A DNA stretch of 64,000 bases, taken from Streptomyces olivaceoviridis (GTDB lineage Bacteria; Actinomycetota; Actinomycetes; Streptomycetales; Streptomycetaceae). The number at the start of each line of letters is the position of its first letter. The first letter of the stretch is position 1. The notes under the pieces were generated by a model that was not told the origin of the DNA, did no database searches, and saw only the letters and a list, made by a program, of their open reading frames with translations. Below are positions 34,873 to 44,906 of the stretch, piece by piece. The stretch covers positions 1 to 64,000 of the forward strand of contig NZ_BMUI01000002.1 of assembly GCF_014650115.1 (NCBI RefSeq), in the 5' to 3' direction. A program made the translations under genes and the position numbers.

Positions 34873-36342
34873 TCACCGAACCGTGAGGACGGGATCCTCG
34901 ACGGCCGCGGAGGCGGCCTGCGCCTTCTTGCTGGGCAGGCCGAGCGTGATGAGCAGGCCGACCACCATGCCGACCGCGGTGAGCAGGACGACGAGGAACT
35001 CGCCGTCGGCGGTGGCGGCCTTCAGGGCCTGGCCGGTCTTGCCCCCGGTGCCGGCGTCGGCGATGGCGGTGAGGACGGCCAGGCCGATGGCGTTGCCGAT
35101 GTTGAGGGTGGTGGAGGCCATGCCGTTGGCGATGCCCTGCTCGTTGGCGGCGACTCCGGTGGAGGCGGCGATCCACATGGCGGTCCAGACGATGCCCTGG
35201 CCCACACCGGAGACGATCAGTCCGGGTACGGCCATCAGGTAGGTGGCGTCCGCGTCGAAGCCCCAGGCCAGGAGTGCCGTGCCCACGGCGCCGACGAGGA
35301 AGCCGGCCAGCAGCGTGGGCCGGGTGCCCAGCCGGGTGGTCAGGCGCTCGCCCAGCTGGGTGCCGGTGGCGATGGCGACGGAGGGCACGAGGAAGGCCAG
35401 GCCGGTCTGGAGCGCGCTGAAGCCGTGGACGGACTGGAGCAGCACGGTCAGGAAGTACGGCAGGGTGCCGAAGGTGGCCATGTAGAGGAAGGTGACCGTG
35501 ATGCCCACGCTGAGGCTGCGGTTGCGGAACAGCCGGAACGGCATGAGCGGGTCCCGGCTGCGCGACTCGATGACGGCGAAGGCGATCAGGAAGACGACGG
35601 CGGCGACGAAGGAACCGATGACCTCGGGCGCGGTCCAGCCGTTCTCCGGGCCCTCCACCAGGGCGAACACGAGCAGCGTGGCACCGGCGGTGACCGTGAG
35701 GGCGCCGGGCAGGTCGAACCGGCGGCCCGCGGTGCGCGCCTCGTCGCGCGGGATGACGGCCAGTGCGGCGAGGGCGACGAGACCGGCCAGCGGCACGTTG
35801 ACGAAGAAGACGGCGGGCCAGCCGAAGCTCTCGGTGAGGATGCCGCCCAGCAGCGCGCCGACGGTCAGACCGCTCGCGCCGGCCCCGCCCCACACGGCGA
35901 GTGCCCGGTTCCGCTTGGGCCCTTCCTCGAAGAGGGTGTTGATCAGGGACAGCGTGGACGGCAGCAGGAGCGCGCCACCGATGCCCTGGACGGCACGGGC
36001 GGCGATGATGACGGCCGGACTGCCGGCCAGCCCGCCGGCCAGGGACGACACGGCGTAGACGGTGAGTGCGAGGACGAAGATCCGGCGTCGCCCGAGCAGG
36101 TCCGCCGCCCGACCGCCGAGCAGCAGGAAGCCGCCGGCGAAGACGACGTAGGCGCTGACGACCAGTTGCTGCGTCTGGCCGGGGAAGCCCAGGTCGTCGC
36201 CGATGTCGGGCAGCGCGACGAAGACGATGTTCAGGTCGAGCGAGAAGATCAGCTGCGCCAAGGCCAGCAGCGCCAGACTCCAGCCCAGCCGTCGCCCGTC
36301 CGGGCCCGCGTGGCCCGACTGGAGCGTGGGTGAAGTGGACAT
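34873..36342 (-). CDS. MFS transporter, 14-helix DHA2 (EmrB/QacA) type
   Basis: This 489-residue protein has 14 predicted helices and the DHA2 features. Helix 1 reads ALLALAQLIFSLDLNIVFVA with the conserved Asp. Motif A after helix 2 is GGRAADLLGRRRIF, and motif C is VWGGAGASGLTVGALLGGIL. Such proteins expel drugs or self-made antibiotics by proton antiport. It is divergent from a small ArsR-like regulator whose gene starts 180 bp away, a typical repressor-exporter pair. The two genes may respond to the same compound. The C-terminal tail (VEDPVLTVR) is polar and short. Confidence 0.92.
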   Translation of the reverse strand: MSTSPTLQSGHAGPDGRRLGWSLALLALAQLIFSLDLNIVFVALPDIGDDLGFPGQTQQLVVSAYVVFAGGFLLLGGRAADLLGRRRIFVLALTVYAVSSLAGGLAGSPAVIIAARAVQGIGGALLLPSTLSLINTLFEEGPKRNRALAVWGGAGASGLTVGALLGGILTESFGWPAVFFVNVPLAGLVALAALAVIPRDEARTAGRRFDLPGALTVTAGATLLVFALVEGPENGWTAPEVIGSFVAAVVFLIAFAVIESRSRDPLMPFRLFRNRSLSVGITVTFLYMATFGTLPYFLTVLLQSVHGFSALQTGLAFLVPSVAIATGTQLGERLTTRLGTRPTLLAGFLVGAVGTALLAWGFDADATYLMAVPGLIVSGVGQGIVWTAMWIAASTGVAANEQGIANGMASTTLNIGNAIGLAVLTAIADAGTGGKTGQALKAATADGEFLVVLLTAVGMVVGLLITLGLPSKKAQAASAAVEDPVLTVR

Positions 36343-36521
36343 GAGAGGTCAGCCCCTTCGGGTCGTGGGCAGGGCAGCCCAACCAGTACGACTGTTCACA
36401 TGCTTACGTACAATCGAACCGTCAGCAACCGGGGGAACGAGATTCGGCCATGAGCCGGCGCACCGGTCAACGAGCGGCGCACGCCCAGGGGATGGTCATA
36501 CTGTCGCGGTACAGTGGGACA

Positions 36522-36848
36522 ATGATCGCCCACCACCCCGACCGTGATCAGATCCGCATCGAAAACGTCCTCAGCGCCCTCGGCAACCCCATGCGCCTGA
36601 CCGTTGTCCGCGTCCTCAGCGACGGCGAGGAGCACAACTGCGGCAGCATCCTGGACGGGGTCTCGAAGTCGTCGATGACGCACCACTGGCGCGTTCTGCG
36701 CGACGCCGGCGTCATCTGGCAGCGCCCCTCGGGCCGGGAGAACCTGCTGTCGCTGCGCCGCGCCGACCTCGACCACCGCTACCCCGGCCTCCTGGACGCG
36801 ATCCTGGACGGCGCGCGCAGCGAGGCCGGCCTCCAGCGCCAGGACTGA
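36522..36848 (+). CDS. ArsR-like helix-turn-helix repressor
   Basis: This 108-residue winged-helix protein has the ArsR pattern: VLSALGNPMRLTVVRVLSDG (about residues 15-34), then the recognition region GVSKSSMTHHWRVLRDAGVI (about 46-65) and the wing GRENLLSLRRADL. No cysteine metal site is present (only one Cys, NCGS), so it is probably ligand-responsive. The ATG at 36522 has no ribosome-binding site, but a -10-like TACAGT ends 7 bases upstream, so the transcript may be leaderless. It is divergent from the DHA2 exporter, which it probably represses. Confidence 0.85.
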   Translation: MIAHHPDRDQIRIENVLSALGNPMRLTVVRVLSDGEEHNCGSILDGVSKSSMTHHWRVLRDAGVIWQRPSGRENLLSLRRADLDHRYPGLLDAILDGARSEAGLQRQD

Positions 36849-36874
36849 CCGGTCCGCCCCGGCCCGGCCGGGGA

Positions 36875-37822
36875 TCAGCGCCGGCGCCGGGCCACGCCGG
36901 CGATCTCCTCCAGCAGCGAGGCCGTACGCCGGATGTCGCCGTGGTCCGGGGGCTGCCAGGCCGGCCGGCCGCCGAGCTGCCGCAGGAACGCCGTGAGCAC
37001 CGCCCGCGCCTGGGGCGGTTCGTGCCGCCACGTCGTCCCGGTCCGTCCCGTCCGCAGCGTGACGCTGCCGCCGGCGACCTGGATCGTGCCGTGCCGCCCC
37101 GCGAAGCGCGCGGTGAAGCCGGTGCGCGGACCGATCCAGCTCGCGTGCAGGGTGACCGGGACGCCTCCCCAGCGCAGCACCGCGGTGCCGGCCGGTTCCA
37201 GGGGAAGCCCCGGGCGGTGGCGCAGCTCCGCGTCGAGGACGTCGAGCGGCCGGCGCGGGGCCAGCCACAGCAGCAGGTCGATCAGATGGATGCCGAGGTC
37301 GCTCAGCGCTCCGGCCGCCCCGTGGGCGGGATCCAGCATCCAGGCCGCCTCCCCCGTGAACACGCCGTCCGTGAGCCCGGTGTGCGCGAAGCCCAGCCGT
37401 ACGGCGGTGAGCGGCCCGAGGACGTCCTGCCGCAGCAGTTCCCGCACCCGTCGCAGGCCGGGCGCGCAGCGCAGGAACATGGCGGTGGTCGTGGGTGCGC
37501 CGGCCGCCGGCGGCAGCAGCAGCAGACGGGCGGTCTGTCCGGCCGTCGCCGCCAGGGGTTTCTCGACCAGGGTCGGTACGCCGGCCCTGACGGTGTGGGG
37601 CAGCAGCTGGGCGTGCTGCGCGGTGGTGGAGGTGATGACGGCCGCGTCCGCGCACCGCAGCGCCTCCCGCACGGACGCGGCACCGAACGCCGGCCTGTCG
37701 CCGGTGTCCGGTGCCGCGGGGAGCACGACCGCCGAGATGCGGGGGTCGCGGGCCAGGAGGTCGTGGTAGTCGCGGAAGTGCACGTGTGAGGTGCCGAGCA
37801 GGGCCACATGGAGTGGTCTCAA
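36875..37822 (-). CDS. Gfo/Idh/MocA-family oxidoreductase
   Basis: This 315-residue protein has an N-terminal Rossmann fold (LHVALLGTSHVHFRDYHDLL) and the family motif VEKPLAATAGQTARLLLLPP (about residues 85-104) with the conserved EKP Lys. The C-terminal mixed-sheet domain contains SDLGIHLIDLLLWLA with its catalytic Asp/His. It should oxidise or reduce a sugar or cyclitol hydroxyl with NAD(P). The apparent start is TTG at 37822. It is the last gene of a minus-strand series that starts at about 43.2 kb. It may act on a sugar made with the OtsA and GalU proteins upstream. Confidence 0.85.
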   Translation of the reverse strand: MRPLHVALLGTSHVHFRDYHDLLARDPRISAVVLPAAPDTGDRPAFGAASVREALRCADAAVITSTTAQHAQLLPHTVRAGVPTLVEKPLAATAGQTARLLLLPPAAGAPTTTAMFLRCAPGLRRVRELLRQDVLGPLTAVRLGFAHTGLTDGVFTGEAAWMLDPAHGAAGALSDLGIHLIDLLLWLAPRRPLDVLDAELRHRPGLPLEPAGTAVLRWGGVPVTLHASWIGPRTGFTARFAGRHGTIQVAGGSVTLRTGRTGTTWRHEPPQARAVLTAFLRQLGGRPAWQPPDHGDIRRTASLLEEIAGVARRRR

Positions 37823-37857
37823 CGGGTCGCTGTCCCTTGGTGGCGCGTCCGGCGGTG

Positions 37858-38367
37858 TCAGCGGGCGCCGACGGCGGTGGCCTCGGGAACGGGCCGGCCG
37901 AAGGAGCGGTCGCTGTAGACCAGCGGGACGCCGTCACCGGTGTGGGTCGCCTCCACGCGGCCGATGAGGATGCTGTGGTCTCCCCCGTCGACGATGTCGT
38001 GCAGGGCGCAGGCGACGCGCGCCGCCGCGTCGCGCAGGCCGGGGAGGCCGAACTCGCAGGTCTCCATGTCGCCGTCGGCGAACCGGTCCACGCCGGAGCG
38101 GGCGAAGCGCAGGGCGACGTCGCTCTGGTCGGCGGCCAGGACGTTGACCAGGAACCGCTCGGCGGTCACGAAGGCGTGGTGGGTGCTGGCCTTCTTGTCC
38201 AGGCAGATCAGGACCAGCGGCGGCGTGAGGGACAGGGAGCTGAAGGAACTGCCGGTGAAGCCCCACCGGTCGCCGGACGCGTCGACGGTCGTGGCGATCG
38301 TCACGGGAGCCGGAACGCGGGCCATGGCACGGGTGAAGAGGGAACGGTCGACGGTCATGGAGAACAT
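37858..38367 (-). CDS. flavin reductase (NAD(P)H:FMN/FAD) of a two-component system
   Basis: This 169-residue protein matches the flavin reductase-like domain: VPAPVTIATTVDASGDRWGF (about residues 19-38), TGSSFSSLSLTPPLVLICLD (about 39-58), and the C-terminal GGDHSILIGRVEATHTGDG, where the His and neighbouring residues bind the flavin. Such enzymes supply reduced flavin to a separate oxygenase. The acyl-CoA-dehydrogenase-fold protein at 42046-43245 or the one at 51057-52295 would be the partner. ATG 38367 is used; ATG 38358 in frame is an alternative. It lies 49 bp after galU and 35 bp before the Gfo/Idh gene, so co-transcription is likely. Confidence 0.9.
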   Translation of the reverse strand: MFSMTVDRSLFTRAMARVPAPVTIATTVDASGDRWGFTGSSFSSLSLTPPLVLICLDKKASTHHAFVTAERFLVNVLAADQSDVALRFARSGVDRFADGDMETCEFGLPGLRDAAARVACALHDIVDGGDHSILIGRVEATHTGDGVPLVYSDRSFGRPVPEATAVGAR

Positions 38368-38416
38368 CCGTTTCGCGGGGCCGGGGTGGCCGGCCGGGTG
38401 AGGGGGGTGGCCGGTG

Positions 38417-39324
38417 TCAGGGGCTCTTCGGCATCGACTCGGTGACATACCGGTGGAGCCAGGTGCGGAACTCCTCGCCGAGGTCCTCGCGTTCGCACGC
38501 GAGCCGCACGATGGCGCGCAGGTAGTCGCCGCGGTCACCGGTGTCGTAGCGGCGGCCCTTGAAGACGACGGCGTGGATCTGCTCGTCCCCGTCGGACAGC
38601 AGCCGTTGCAGCGCGTCGGTGAGCTGGATCTCCCCTCCCCTGCCGGGCGGGGTGTCGCGCAGGACGTCGAAGACGGCCGGGGACAGCACGTACCGGCCGA
38701 TGACGGCGAGGTCACTGGGCGCCGTGCCGGGCTGCGGCTTCTCCACGAGGGAGGTCACCTGGACGACGTCGGAGTCCTTGGTGAGGTCGACCGCGGCACA
38801 GCCGTAGAGGTGGATCTGCGCGGGGTCGACCTCCATCAGGGCGATGACGCTGCCGCCGTACTCGCCCTGGACCTCGGCCATCCGGGCGAGCAGGGGGTCG
38901 CGCGGGTCGATGAGGTCGTCCCCGAGCAGTACGGCGAAGGGTTCGTCCCCCACGTGCGGGGCGGCGCACAGGACGGCGTGGCCGAGTCCCTTGGGTTCTC
39001 CCTGTCGCACGTAGTGCAGGGCGGCGAGGTCGTTGGTGGCCCGCACCTTCTCCAGCCGGCCGTGGTCGCCCTTGGCCCGCAGGAGGCGTTCCAGCTCCTG
39101 GTTGCGGTCGAAGTGGTCCTCCAGCGCTCTCTTGTTGCGTCCGGTGACCATGAGGACGTCGGTCAGTCCGGCGGCCACGGCCTCCTCGACGACGTACTGG
39201 ATGGCCGGCTTGTCGACGACGGGCAGCATCTCCTTGGGCGTGGCCTTCGTGGCGGGCAGGAACCGCGTTCCCATGCCTGCCGCGGGGATGACGGCCTTCC
39301 GCGGGGGGACGGGCGGTACGGGTG

Positions 39325-39328
<4 letters not shown>
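38417..39328 (-). CDS. galU: UTP-glucose-1-phosphate uridylyltransferase
   Basis: This 303-residue nucleotidyltransferase makes UDP-glucose from UTP and glucose 1-phosphate. The N-terminal signature is [20 protein letters not shown] followed by [11 protein letters not shown] (about residues 11-41). Further marks are [29 protein letters not shown] and the C-terminal [13 protein letters not shown]. Start 39328 overlaps the otsA stop as ATGA, which shows translational coupling; an in-frame ATG at 39340 also exists. With OtsA it provides the donor UDP-glucose and its consumer in one unit. Streptomyces normally has another housekeeping galU, so this copy is probably dedicated. Confidence 0.93.
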
Positions 39329-40836
<1,508 letters not shown>

Positions 40837-40924
40837 CCGGAAGCTCCTTGTGCAGCGGGCTGGGGCGGGGGCGCCGCGCCGGGTGTGCCGGTCGGTGGTC
40901 GCCGGCGGCACACCCGGCGGCGGG

Positions 40925-41995
40925 TCACTTGCGGAAGTCGACGATGGTCTTCAGGTCGGTGGTGAACCGGTAGTTCTCGAAGATGGCCACCAGACCGTCG
41001 TAGTCGTCGAAGGGGTGGACGGTGGACAGCAGCGCCTTGCCGTCGACGATGCCCCTCAGCAGCATCTGCATGGCCGCCGCGATGACGTTGGCGCTCTTGT
41101 GCATCGGGAAGTGGGTGACGTCGAAGGGCGCCGAGCGGATGTTGATGCCCTTGGCGAGCATGAGCCAGGTGTCGAACTTCTGCATCTCCTGGGACGCCCC
41201 GTAGAGGACGTAGCGGCCCCCGGCCTTCATCTTGCGCATCGCGACCCGGCGCGGGTCCTTCTCCTCGTCCACGCCCTTGACGGTGGGCAGGGCGTCGAAG
41301 ACGTAGTCGAAGGTCCCCTCCGGGACGGAGTCGATCAGCTCCTCCGGCAGGTAGGCCCGGTCGGAGAACTGGCTCTCGGCGAAGGCGTTGCGGGCCGGAT
41401 TCGTGTCGACGGAGACGACCGTGTTGGCCGCGAGGAGCTTCTTGATCACGCTGCCCGCGATGATGCCGATGGGGCCGGTGCCCAGGATGAGCACCTTGTC
41501 GCCGACCCGCGGCGGGTTGGACAGCACCGAGCGCATCGCGCCGGTGACCGGCTCGATGAACGACGCCTCCAGGTCGCCCATCTCCTCCGGTATCTTCACC
41601 GCCGCCGCTCGCCGGTCGTCGTTGAAGTTGCGGTCGGCGGCGAAGACGTCCTCCTTCACCTGACCGGAGAAGATGGGGCGCACGGTGCGGTACTCGGCGA
41701 AGCCGCCGAAGTCCGTCTGGCCCCAGTAGACGATGCGGTCCCCGACCTTGACGTCGACGGAGCCGCCGTCGAACTCGGGGCCGATGTCGACCACTTCGCC
41801 CAGGTACTCGTGACCCAGGATGACGGGATATTCGGACGGGAAGAGGTGTCCTTCGTAGAAGGAGATGTCGGTGGAGCAGATCGACACGCACCGCGTCTTC
41901 ATCAACAGGCCGTCGACCGGGGCCGCGGGGACCGGGAGTTCGGCCAGAACGGTCTTGCGCGGGGCCAGGAGCTGAACTGCCTTCATCGATTCCAC
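40925..41995 (-). CDS. zinc-type medium-chain alcohol dehydrogenase
   Basis: This 356-residue MDR has the catalytic zinc region [20 protein letters not shown] (about residues 35-54) and the [12 protein letters not shown] motif (about 61-72). The structural zinc loop, usually a four-Cys lobe, is absent. The Rossmann part has [20 protein letters not shown] (about 170-189) and [10 protein letters not shown], indicating NAD. The layout is like sorbitol/cyclitol or sugar-alcohol dehydrogenases. GTG at 41995 is preferred because GGAGGAAA lies 4-11 bases upstream; ATG 41986 is the alternative. It is 50 bp downstream of the acyl-CoA-dehydrogenase-like gene, so they form one transcript. Confidence 0.88.
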   Translation of the reverse strand: MESMKAVQLLAPRKTVLAELPVPAAPVDGLLMKTRCVSICSTDISFYEGHLFPSEYPVILGHEYLGEVVDIGPEFDGGSVDVKVGDRIVYWGQTDFGGFAEYRTVRPIFSGQVKEDVFAADRNFNDDRRAAAVKIPEEMGDLEASFIEPVTGAMRSVLSNPPRVGDKVLILGTGPIGIIAGSVIKKLLAANTVVSVDTNPARNAFAESQFSDRAYLPEELIDSVPEGTFDYVFDALPTVKGVDEEKDPRRVAMRKMKAGGRYVLYGASQEMQKFDTWLMLAKGINIRSAPFDVTHFPMHKSANVIAAAMQMLLRGIVDGKALLSTVHPFDDYDGLVAIFENYRFTTDLKTIVDFRK

Positions 41996-42045
41996 TGGTT
42001 TCCTCCGGGATGTGCCGGCATCGGATTCTTGGATACTTCTCGGGG

Positions 42046-43245
42046 TCACCGGCGCTTCAGCAGTTCTCCGCCGAGGAGGTACTGGCCGGCCATTTCGTAG
42101 TGCGTGGACGACAGCGTGATGTGCTTGACCGCGGAATGCACGTCACGGAAACAGCGCTCCAGCCGGCTGGTGGCGTAGACGGAGGTGGCGCCCGCCAGGT
42201 TGTAGGCGATGTCGACCGCGGCCGAGGTGTTCTCCGCCACCGTCGCGGCGGTCAGGCGTACGAGCGCCGTCAGCGGCTTTCCACCGGTCTCACCGAATGC
42301 GCTGACGCGGTCGGCGGTGTCGGCGAGCAGCAGGCGCGTGGTGTGCACGAGTATTTCGGCACGCGCCAGTTTCTCCTGGACCACGTGGCTGGTGGCCAGC
42401 GTGCTGCCGGCACCGGTCGCGGTCTTCTTGACGGCGAGTTCCTTGAACGCGCCGACCGCGTCCTGGGCGATTCCGAGCGCGGTGGAGGCGGACGTGAACG
42501 GCCCGAAGTCGTCGTAGCTGACGGCGTAGGCGCGCGATTCCCGGGCGGCCGGCGGGCGGGCCATCTCCGCGCCGTCGACGGTGTATTCACGCGGGACGAA
42601 GACGTCCTGGACGGTGTAGTGGTTGCTGCCGGTTCCGCGCAGCCCGACGGTGTACCAGGTGTCCTGGAACTCGACCGACTTGCGCGGCACGAACAGCATG
42701 CGCAGTTCGGGGCCGCTGTCGGTGCGGCGCACCTCTCCCCCCTCGGTGACGAAGGCCGCGCACACCAGCCAGTCGGCGTGGGCCGACCCGCTGGCGAACG
42801 CCCACTCGCCGCTGAGCCGGTATCCGCCGGGGACGGCCTCGGCGCGGCCGGAGGGGTTGACGCCGCCCACGACGAGGCCGTCGTGGTCGCGGAACAGCTC
42901 GGTGGAGGTGGCCTCGGGCAGGTAGTCGGCGAGCCGGCCGATGGCGCCCTGCACGCCCATCTGCCAGGCCACGGAGGCGTCCAGACGGGCGAGCGCCTGG
43001 ATGACGGCGGAGCCGGTCCGGATGCTGACCTGGGAGCCGCCGAACCGCCGCGAGACCCACATCCGCGGGATCCCCGCGTCCCGCAGGGCCTCGAACACGG
43101 GCCGCGGGGTCACGCGCTCGCGGTCGGCCTGCTCGCGCGCCGCCTCGATGACCGGTGCGATCCGCTGGACCCGGTCCAGCCACGCTTGCGTCTCCTCGTC
43201 CGGCAAGACGGAAGGCAGCGCGTGCTCGACGCTGAATTCATTCAT
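42046..43245 (-). CDS. acyl-CoA-dehydrogenase-fold flavin-dependent monooxygenase or dehydrogenase
   Basis: This 399-residue protein has the acyl-CoA dehydrogenase fold: an N-terminal helical domain (ALRDAGIPRMWVSRRFGGSQ), a middle beta domain (GGYRLSGEWAFASGSAHADW, then the segment TWYTVGLRGTGSNHYTVQDV) and a C-terminal helical domain. It lacks the catalytic Glu region of true acyl-CoA dehydrogenases as far as can be seen. It resembles the group D two-component flavin monooxygenases (HpaB, KijD3-like N-oxygenases, VlmH). A flavin reductase gene lies 4 kb downstream in the same series. GGAG precedes the ATG at 43245. The likely reaction is N- or C-hydroxylation; the substrate is unknown. Confidence 0.85.
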   Translation of the reverse strand: MNEFSVEHALPSVLPDEETQAWLDRVQRIAPVIEAAREQADRERVTPRPVFEALRDAGIPRMWVSRRFGGSQVSIRTGSAVIQALARLDASVAWQMGVQGAIGRLADYLPEATSTELFRDHDGLVVGGVNPSGRAEAVPGGYRLSGEWAFASGSAHADWLVCAAFVTEGGEVRRTDSGPELRMLFVPRKSVEFQDTWYTVGLRGTGSNHYTVQDVFVPREYTVDGAEMARPPAARESRAYAVSYDDFGPFTSASTALGIAQDAVGAFKELAVKKTATGAGSTLATSHVVQEKLARAEILVHTTRLLLADTADRVSAFGETGGKPLTALVRLTAATVAENTSAAVDIAYNLAGATSVYATSRLERCFRDVHSAVKHITLSSTHYEMAGQYLLGGELLKRR

Positions 43246-43529
43246 GATTTAGCTCCGTACTGTCCCGGAATGGGCTACGAGAGAAAACCGCAGGACATGA
43301 ACTGGGAGAGAACGCGTCGACGTTGACGCTGAAACAGGAGAGCTTCGGCCTCACGGCAGCAGTCTTGGCGCCGGACAGCGGATCCACCTTCCGAAAGGGG
43401 AATCCGAGGCTTCTTCGCTCGCTCCGCGAACAGTGCTCCCACCTCGCGGCTGCGTGTTCCATTCTGGGAAGGACCGGGACTTCGGGCAAGCCCCGTCGGC
43501 CGGAAGTTGCACGCCTCGGACGACAAAAG
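43246..43529. other. leader region of the acyl-CoA-dehydrogenase-like gene
   Basis: These 284 bases separate the peptide gene's terminator from the oxygenase gene. They are less GC-rich than the surroundings and should carry a promoter for the downstream series, but I cannot point to a clear -10/-35 pair. An open minus-strand frame of 83 codons overlaps the oxygenase start; it lacks a ribosome-binding site and family signature. Confidence 0.35.
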
Positions 43530-43562
43530 AGCCCGGGAGAACTCGGTGAGTTCTCCCGGGCT
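43530..43562 (-). terminator. rho-independent-like terminator after the peptide gene
   Basis: A perfect 15-bp inverted repeat (43530-43544 and 43548-43562) with a 3-base loop lies 28 bases after the stop of the peptide gene. On the minus strand it is followed by TCTTTTGTCG, giving a U-tract rarely seen in this genome. It should end most transcripts of the peptide gene and limit read-through into the oxygenase gene. Confidence 0.85.
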
Positions 43563-43590
43563 CGGCGTCCGCGCCGTGCGGCGCGGTTCG

Positions 43591-43737
43591 TCAGTGCTGG
43601 CCGGTGAGGCTGAAGGTCGGGGTGATGGAGAATCCCGGCGTCTTGGCCTCGGTCGACGCCTCGACGACGGCGGCGAGTTCCTCAAGGTCGGTGTAGGCGT
43701 CGAAACCAGTGGCCAGTTCGGCGGTCTCGTTCATCAT
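43591..43737 (-). CDS. precursor peptide of a putative RiPP (48 residues, no cysteine)
   Basis: A 49-codon gene with AGGAGGT exactly 6 bases before its ATG at 43737. The acidic N-terminal part (ETAELATGFDAYTDLEELAA and on to EASTEAK, residues 4-32) looks like a RiPP leader that forms a helix. The C-terminal 16 residues, TPGFSITPTFSLTGQH (33-48), are uncharged except for the terminal His and contain six Ser/Thr. There is no Cys. It lies directly downstream of HopA1- and kinase-like genes that modify Ser/Thr in class V lanthipeptides, and it has its own promoter and terminator. The leader/core border after Lys32 is a guess. A regulatory small protein is the alternative. Confidence 0.8.
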   Translation of the reverse strand: MMNETAELATGFDAYTDLEELAAVVEASTEAKTPGFSITPTFSLTGQH

Positions 43738-43785
43738 GCTGCTACCTCCTGTTTGTTTTCAGAGGCTCCGGCCGGAGACATTTCT

Positions 43786-43814
43786 TTTATAGCAAGCACG
43801 GATCTGACCACCAA
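43786..43814 (-). promoter_or_regulatory. housekeeping-type promoter of the peptide gene
   Basis: On the minus strand TTGGTG (43814-43809) and TATAAA (43791-43786) are separated by exactly 17 bases, a near-consensus sigma-70/HrdB promoter that is unusual in such GC-rich DNA. Transcription would start about 40 bases before the ATG at 43737. It explains how the peptide gene can be expressed independently of the upstream operon. Confidence 0.75.
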
Positions 43815-43825
43815 GATGCATCTTG
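43812..43825. promoter_or_regulatory. 14-bp perfect palindrome overlapping the -35 box
   Basis: CAAGATGCATCTTG is a perfect 14-bp palindrome covering the edge of the -35 element of the peptide promoter. A dimeric regulator bound here would block or recruit RNA polymerase. The StrR/ParB-like protein or one of the TetR proteins in the locus are candidates; the sequence differs from the two autoregulatory elements. Confidence 0.55.
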
Positions 43826-43874
43826 CACACTCCGGTGCCTTTCCGGGTGACCGCCGTGTGACATACGCGCTACA

Positions 43875-44906
43875 TCATGCGGCGAGATTGCGGGACGGGT
43901 CGGAGGGATCGATGGACGCCTCGGCCAGCCGGCGGACGAGCAACAGGTCGAGGGGCTCGCCGCGGCCCGTGGTGGCGTGCTCGACCAGGGCCTGGGCCAT
44001 GACGTGACTGCGGTGCTGGCCGAAGCTCATCCCCCGCATGCCCGGCCGTGGGTCCCCGGGCTCCGCCGCCGATGCCAGGCCGGGCGCGTGCCGGCGGGCG
44101 AAGAGCGACGTCTCCTCGCCCAGTGCGGGATGGCCCTCCACCTCGCGGGCCACCAGGTCGGCCAGCGCCCGGTCCCGGGCCGCGAGATACACGACGACGG
44201 CGTCGTACCGCGGGTACTGATGAGGAACGGAGGCCGCCTTGGCCCTGTAGGGCCGCCCGCCGGCCTCCAGCGCCCTCAGCACCCGCCCGAACAGCGCGGG
44301 GGCGGCGCCCTCGTCGCGGACGTGCAGGTAGACGCGGAGCAGGGGTTGCTCCCTGGGCGGTGGTCCCTGCGAGCCGGTGACGAAGAAGAATCCCGGGGAG
44401 ACCGCCGGGTGGGCGGCCGGCCAGGCGAGTCTGACCGGTCGCCCGTTCCGCACCGGCCCGTCCAGCCAGGCGCCGGGTACCGCCACCGCCACACCCCCTG
44501 TCCGCACCACGACGTCGCCACCGGTGCCGGAAACCGGTGCGTGACTGCCGATCGGCTCGGCGTCCGAGGGGAAGGTGGCGTGCGGCACCTGACGGGCCAG
44601 CGCCTCTTCCAGTTCCGGGTCGCGCAGCCGCCGGGAAGGGGCCGACGACTCGGGCAGACCGGCGTGCAGGCTCGCGTAGAGGGCGTCGGCGAGCAGACCG
44701 GTCAACTGCCGCGCGTCCTCGGCGGCCACCCGCCGGTCGGCCAACTCGGCCTCGGCCGCGGCGGCATCGACACGGACGGCGTGCAGGGCCGCCCGCAAGC
44801 CCTCGGGCAAACGCGTGCCCCTGGTCATACGACCGCCTCCGGACTCAGCCGCGGTTTTGAGGAGGAACGCATGCTGAGCCTCCTGCGAACGCCCGTTACC
44901 GGTCAT
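43875..44906 (-). CDS. HopA1-domain protein (class V lanthipeptide-type lyase/synthetase subunit)
   Basis: This protein of up to 343 residues resembles the HopA1 family, which in class V lanthipeptide and thioamitide clusters (LxmY/SprH type) works with a kinase to dehydrate Ser/Thr, probably as the phosphate-eliminating lyase. The recognisable part is the C-terminal half: LLRVYLHVRDEGAAPALFGR, VLRALEAGGRPYRAKAAS, YDAVVVYLAARD, the loop ETSLFARRHAPGLASAAEPG and GMSFGQHRSHVMAQALVEHA. The ATG at 44906 overlaps the kinase stop (ATGA) and has GGAGGTG before it; ATG 44828 with GGAGG is a second possible start (317 residues). It is the last gene before the peptide gene. Confidence 0.82.
   Translation of the reverse strand: MTGNGRSQEAQHAFLLKTAAESGGGRMTRGTRLPEGLRAALHAVRVDAAAAEAELADRRVAAEDARQLTGLLADALYASLHAGLPESSAPSRRLRDPELEEALARQVPHATFPSDAEPIGSHAPVSGTGGDVVVRTGGVAVAVPGAWLDGPVRNGRPVRLAWPAAHPAVSPGFFFVTGSQGPPPREQPLLRVYLHVRDEGAAPALFGRVLRALEAGGRPYRAKAASVPHQYPRYDAVVVYLAARDRALADLVAREVEGHPALGEETSLFARRHAPGLASAAEPGDPRPGMRGMSFGQHRSHVMAQALVEHATTGRGEPLDLLLVRRLAEASIDPSDPSRNLAA

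Noticed and set aside
42046..43245. Ordinary fatty-acid acyl-CoA dehydrogenase
   Set aside because: No other beta-oxidation gene is near, a flavin reductase is in the same series, and the sequence looks closer to two-component flavin oxygenases. The point is not proven.
43238..43489. Possible second small peptide gene (83 codons, minus) before the oxygenase gene
   Set aside because: No ribosome-binding site and no typical start. It overlaps the oxygenase start, and its sequence looks like spacer.
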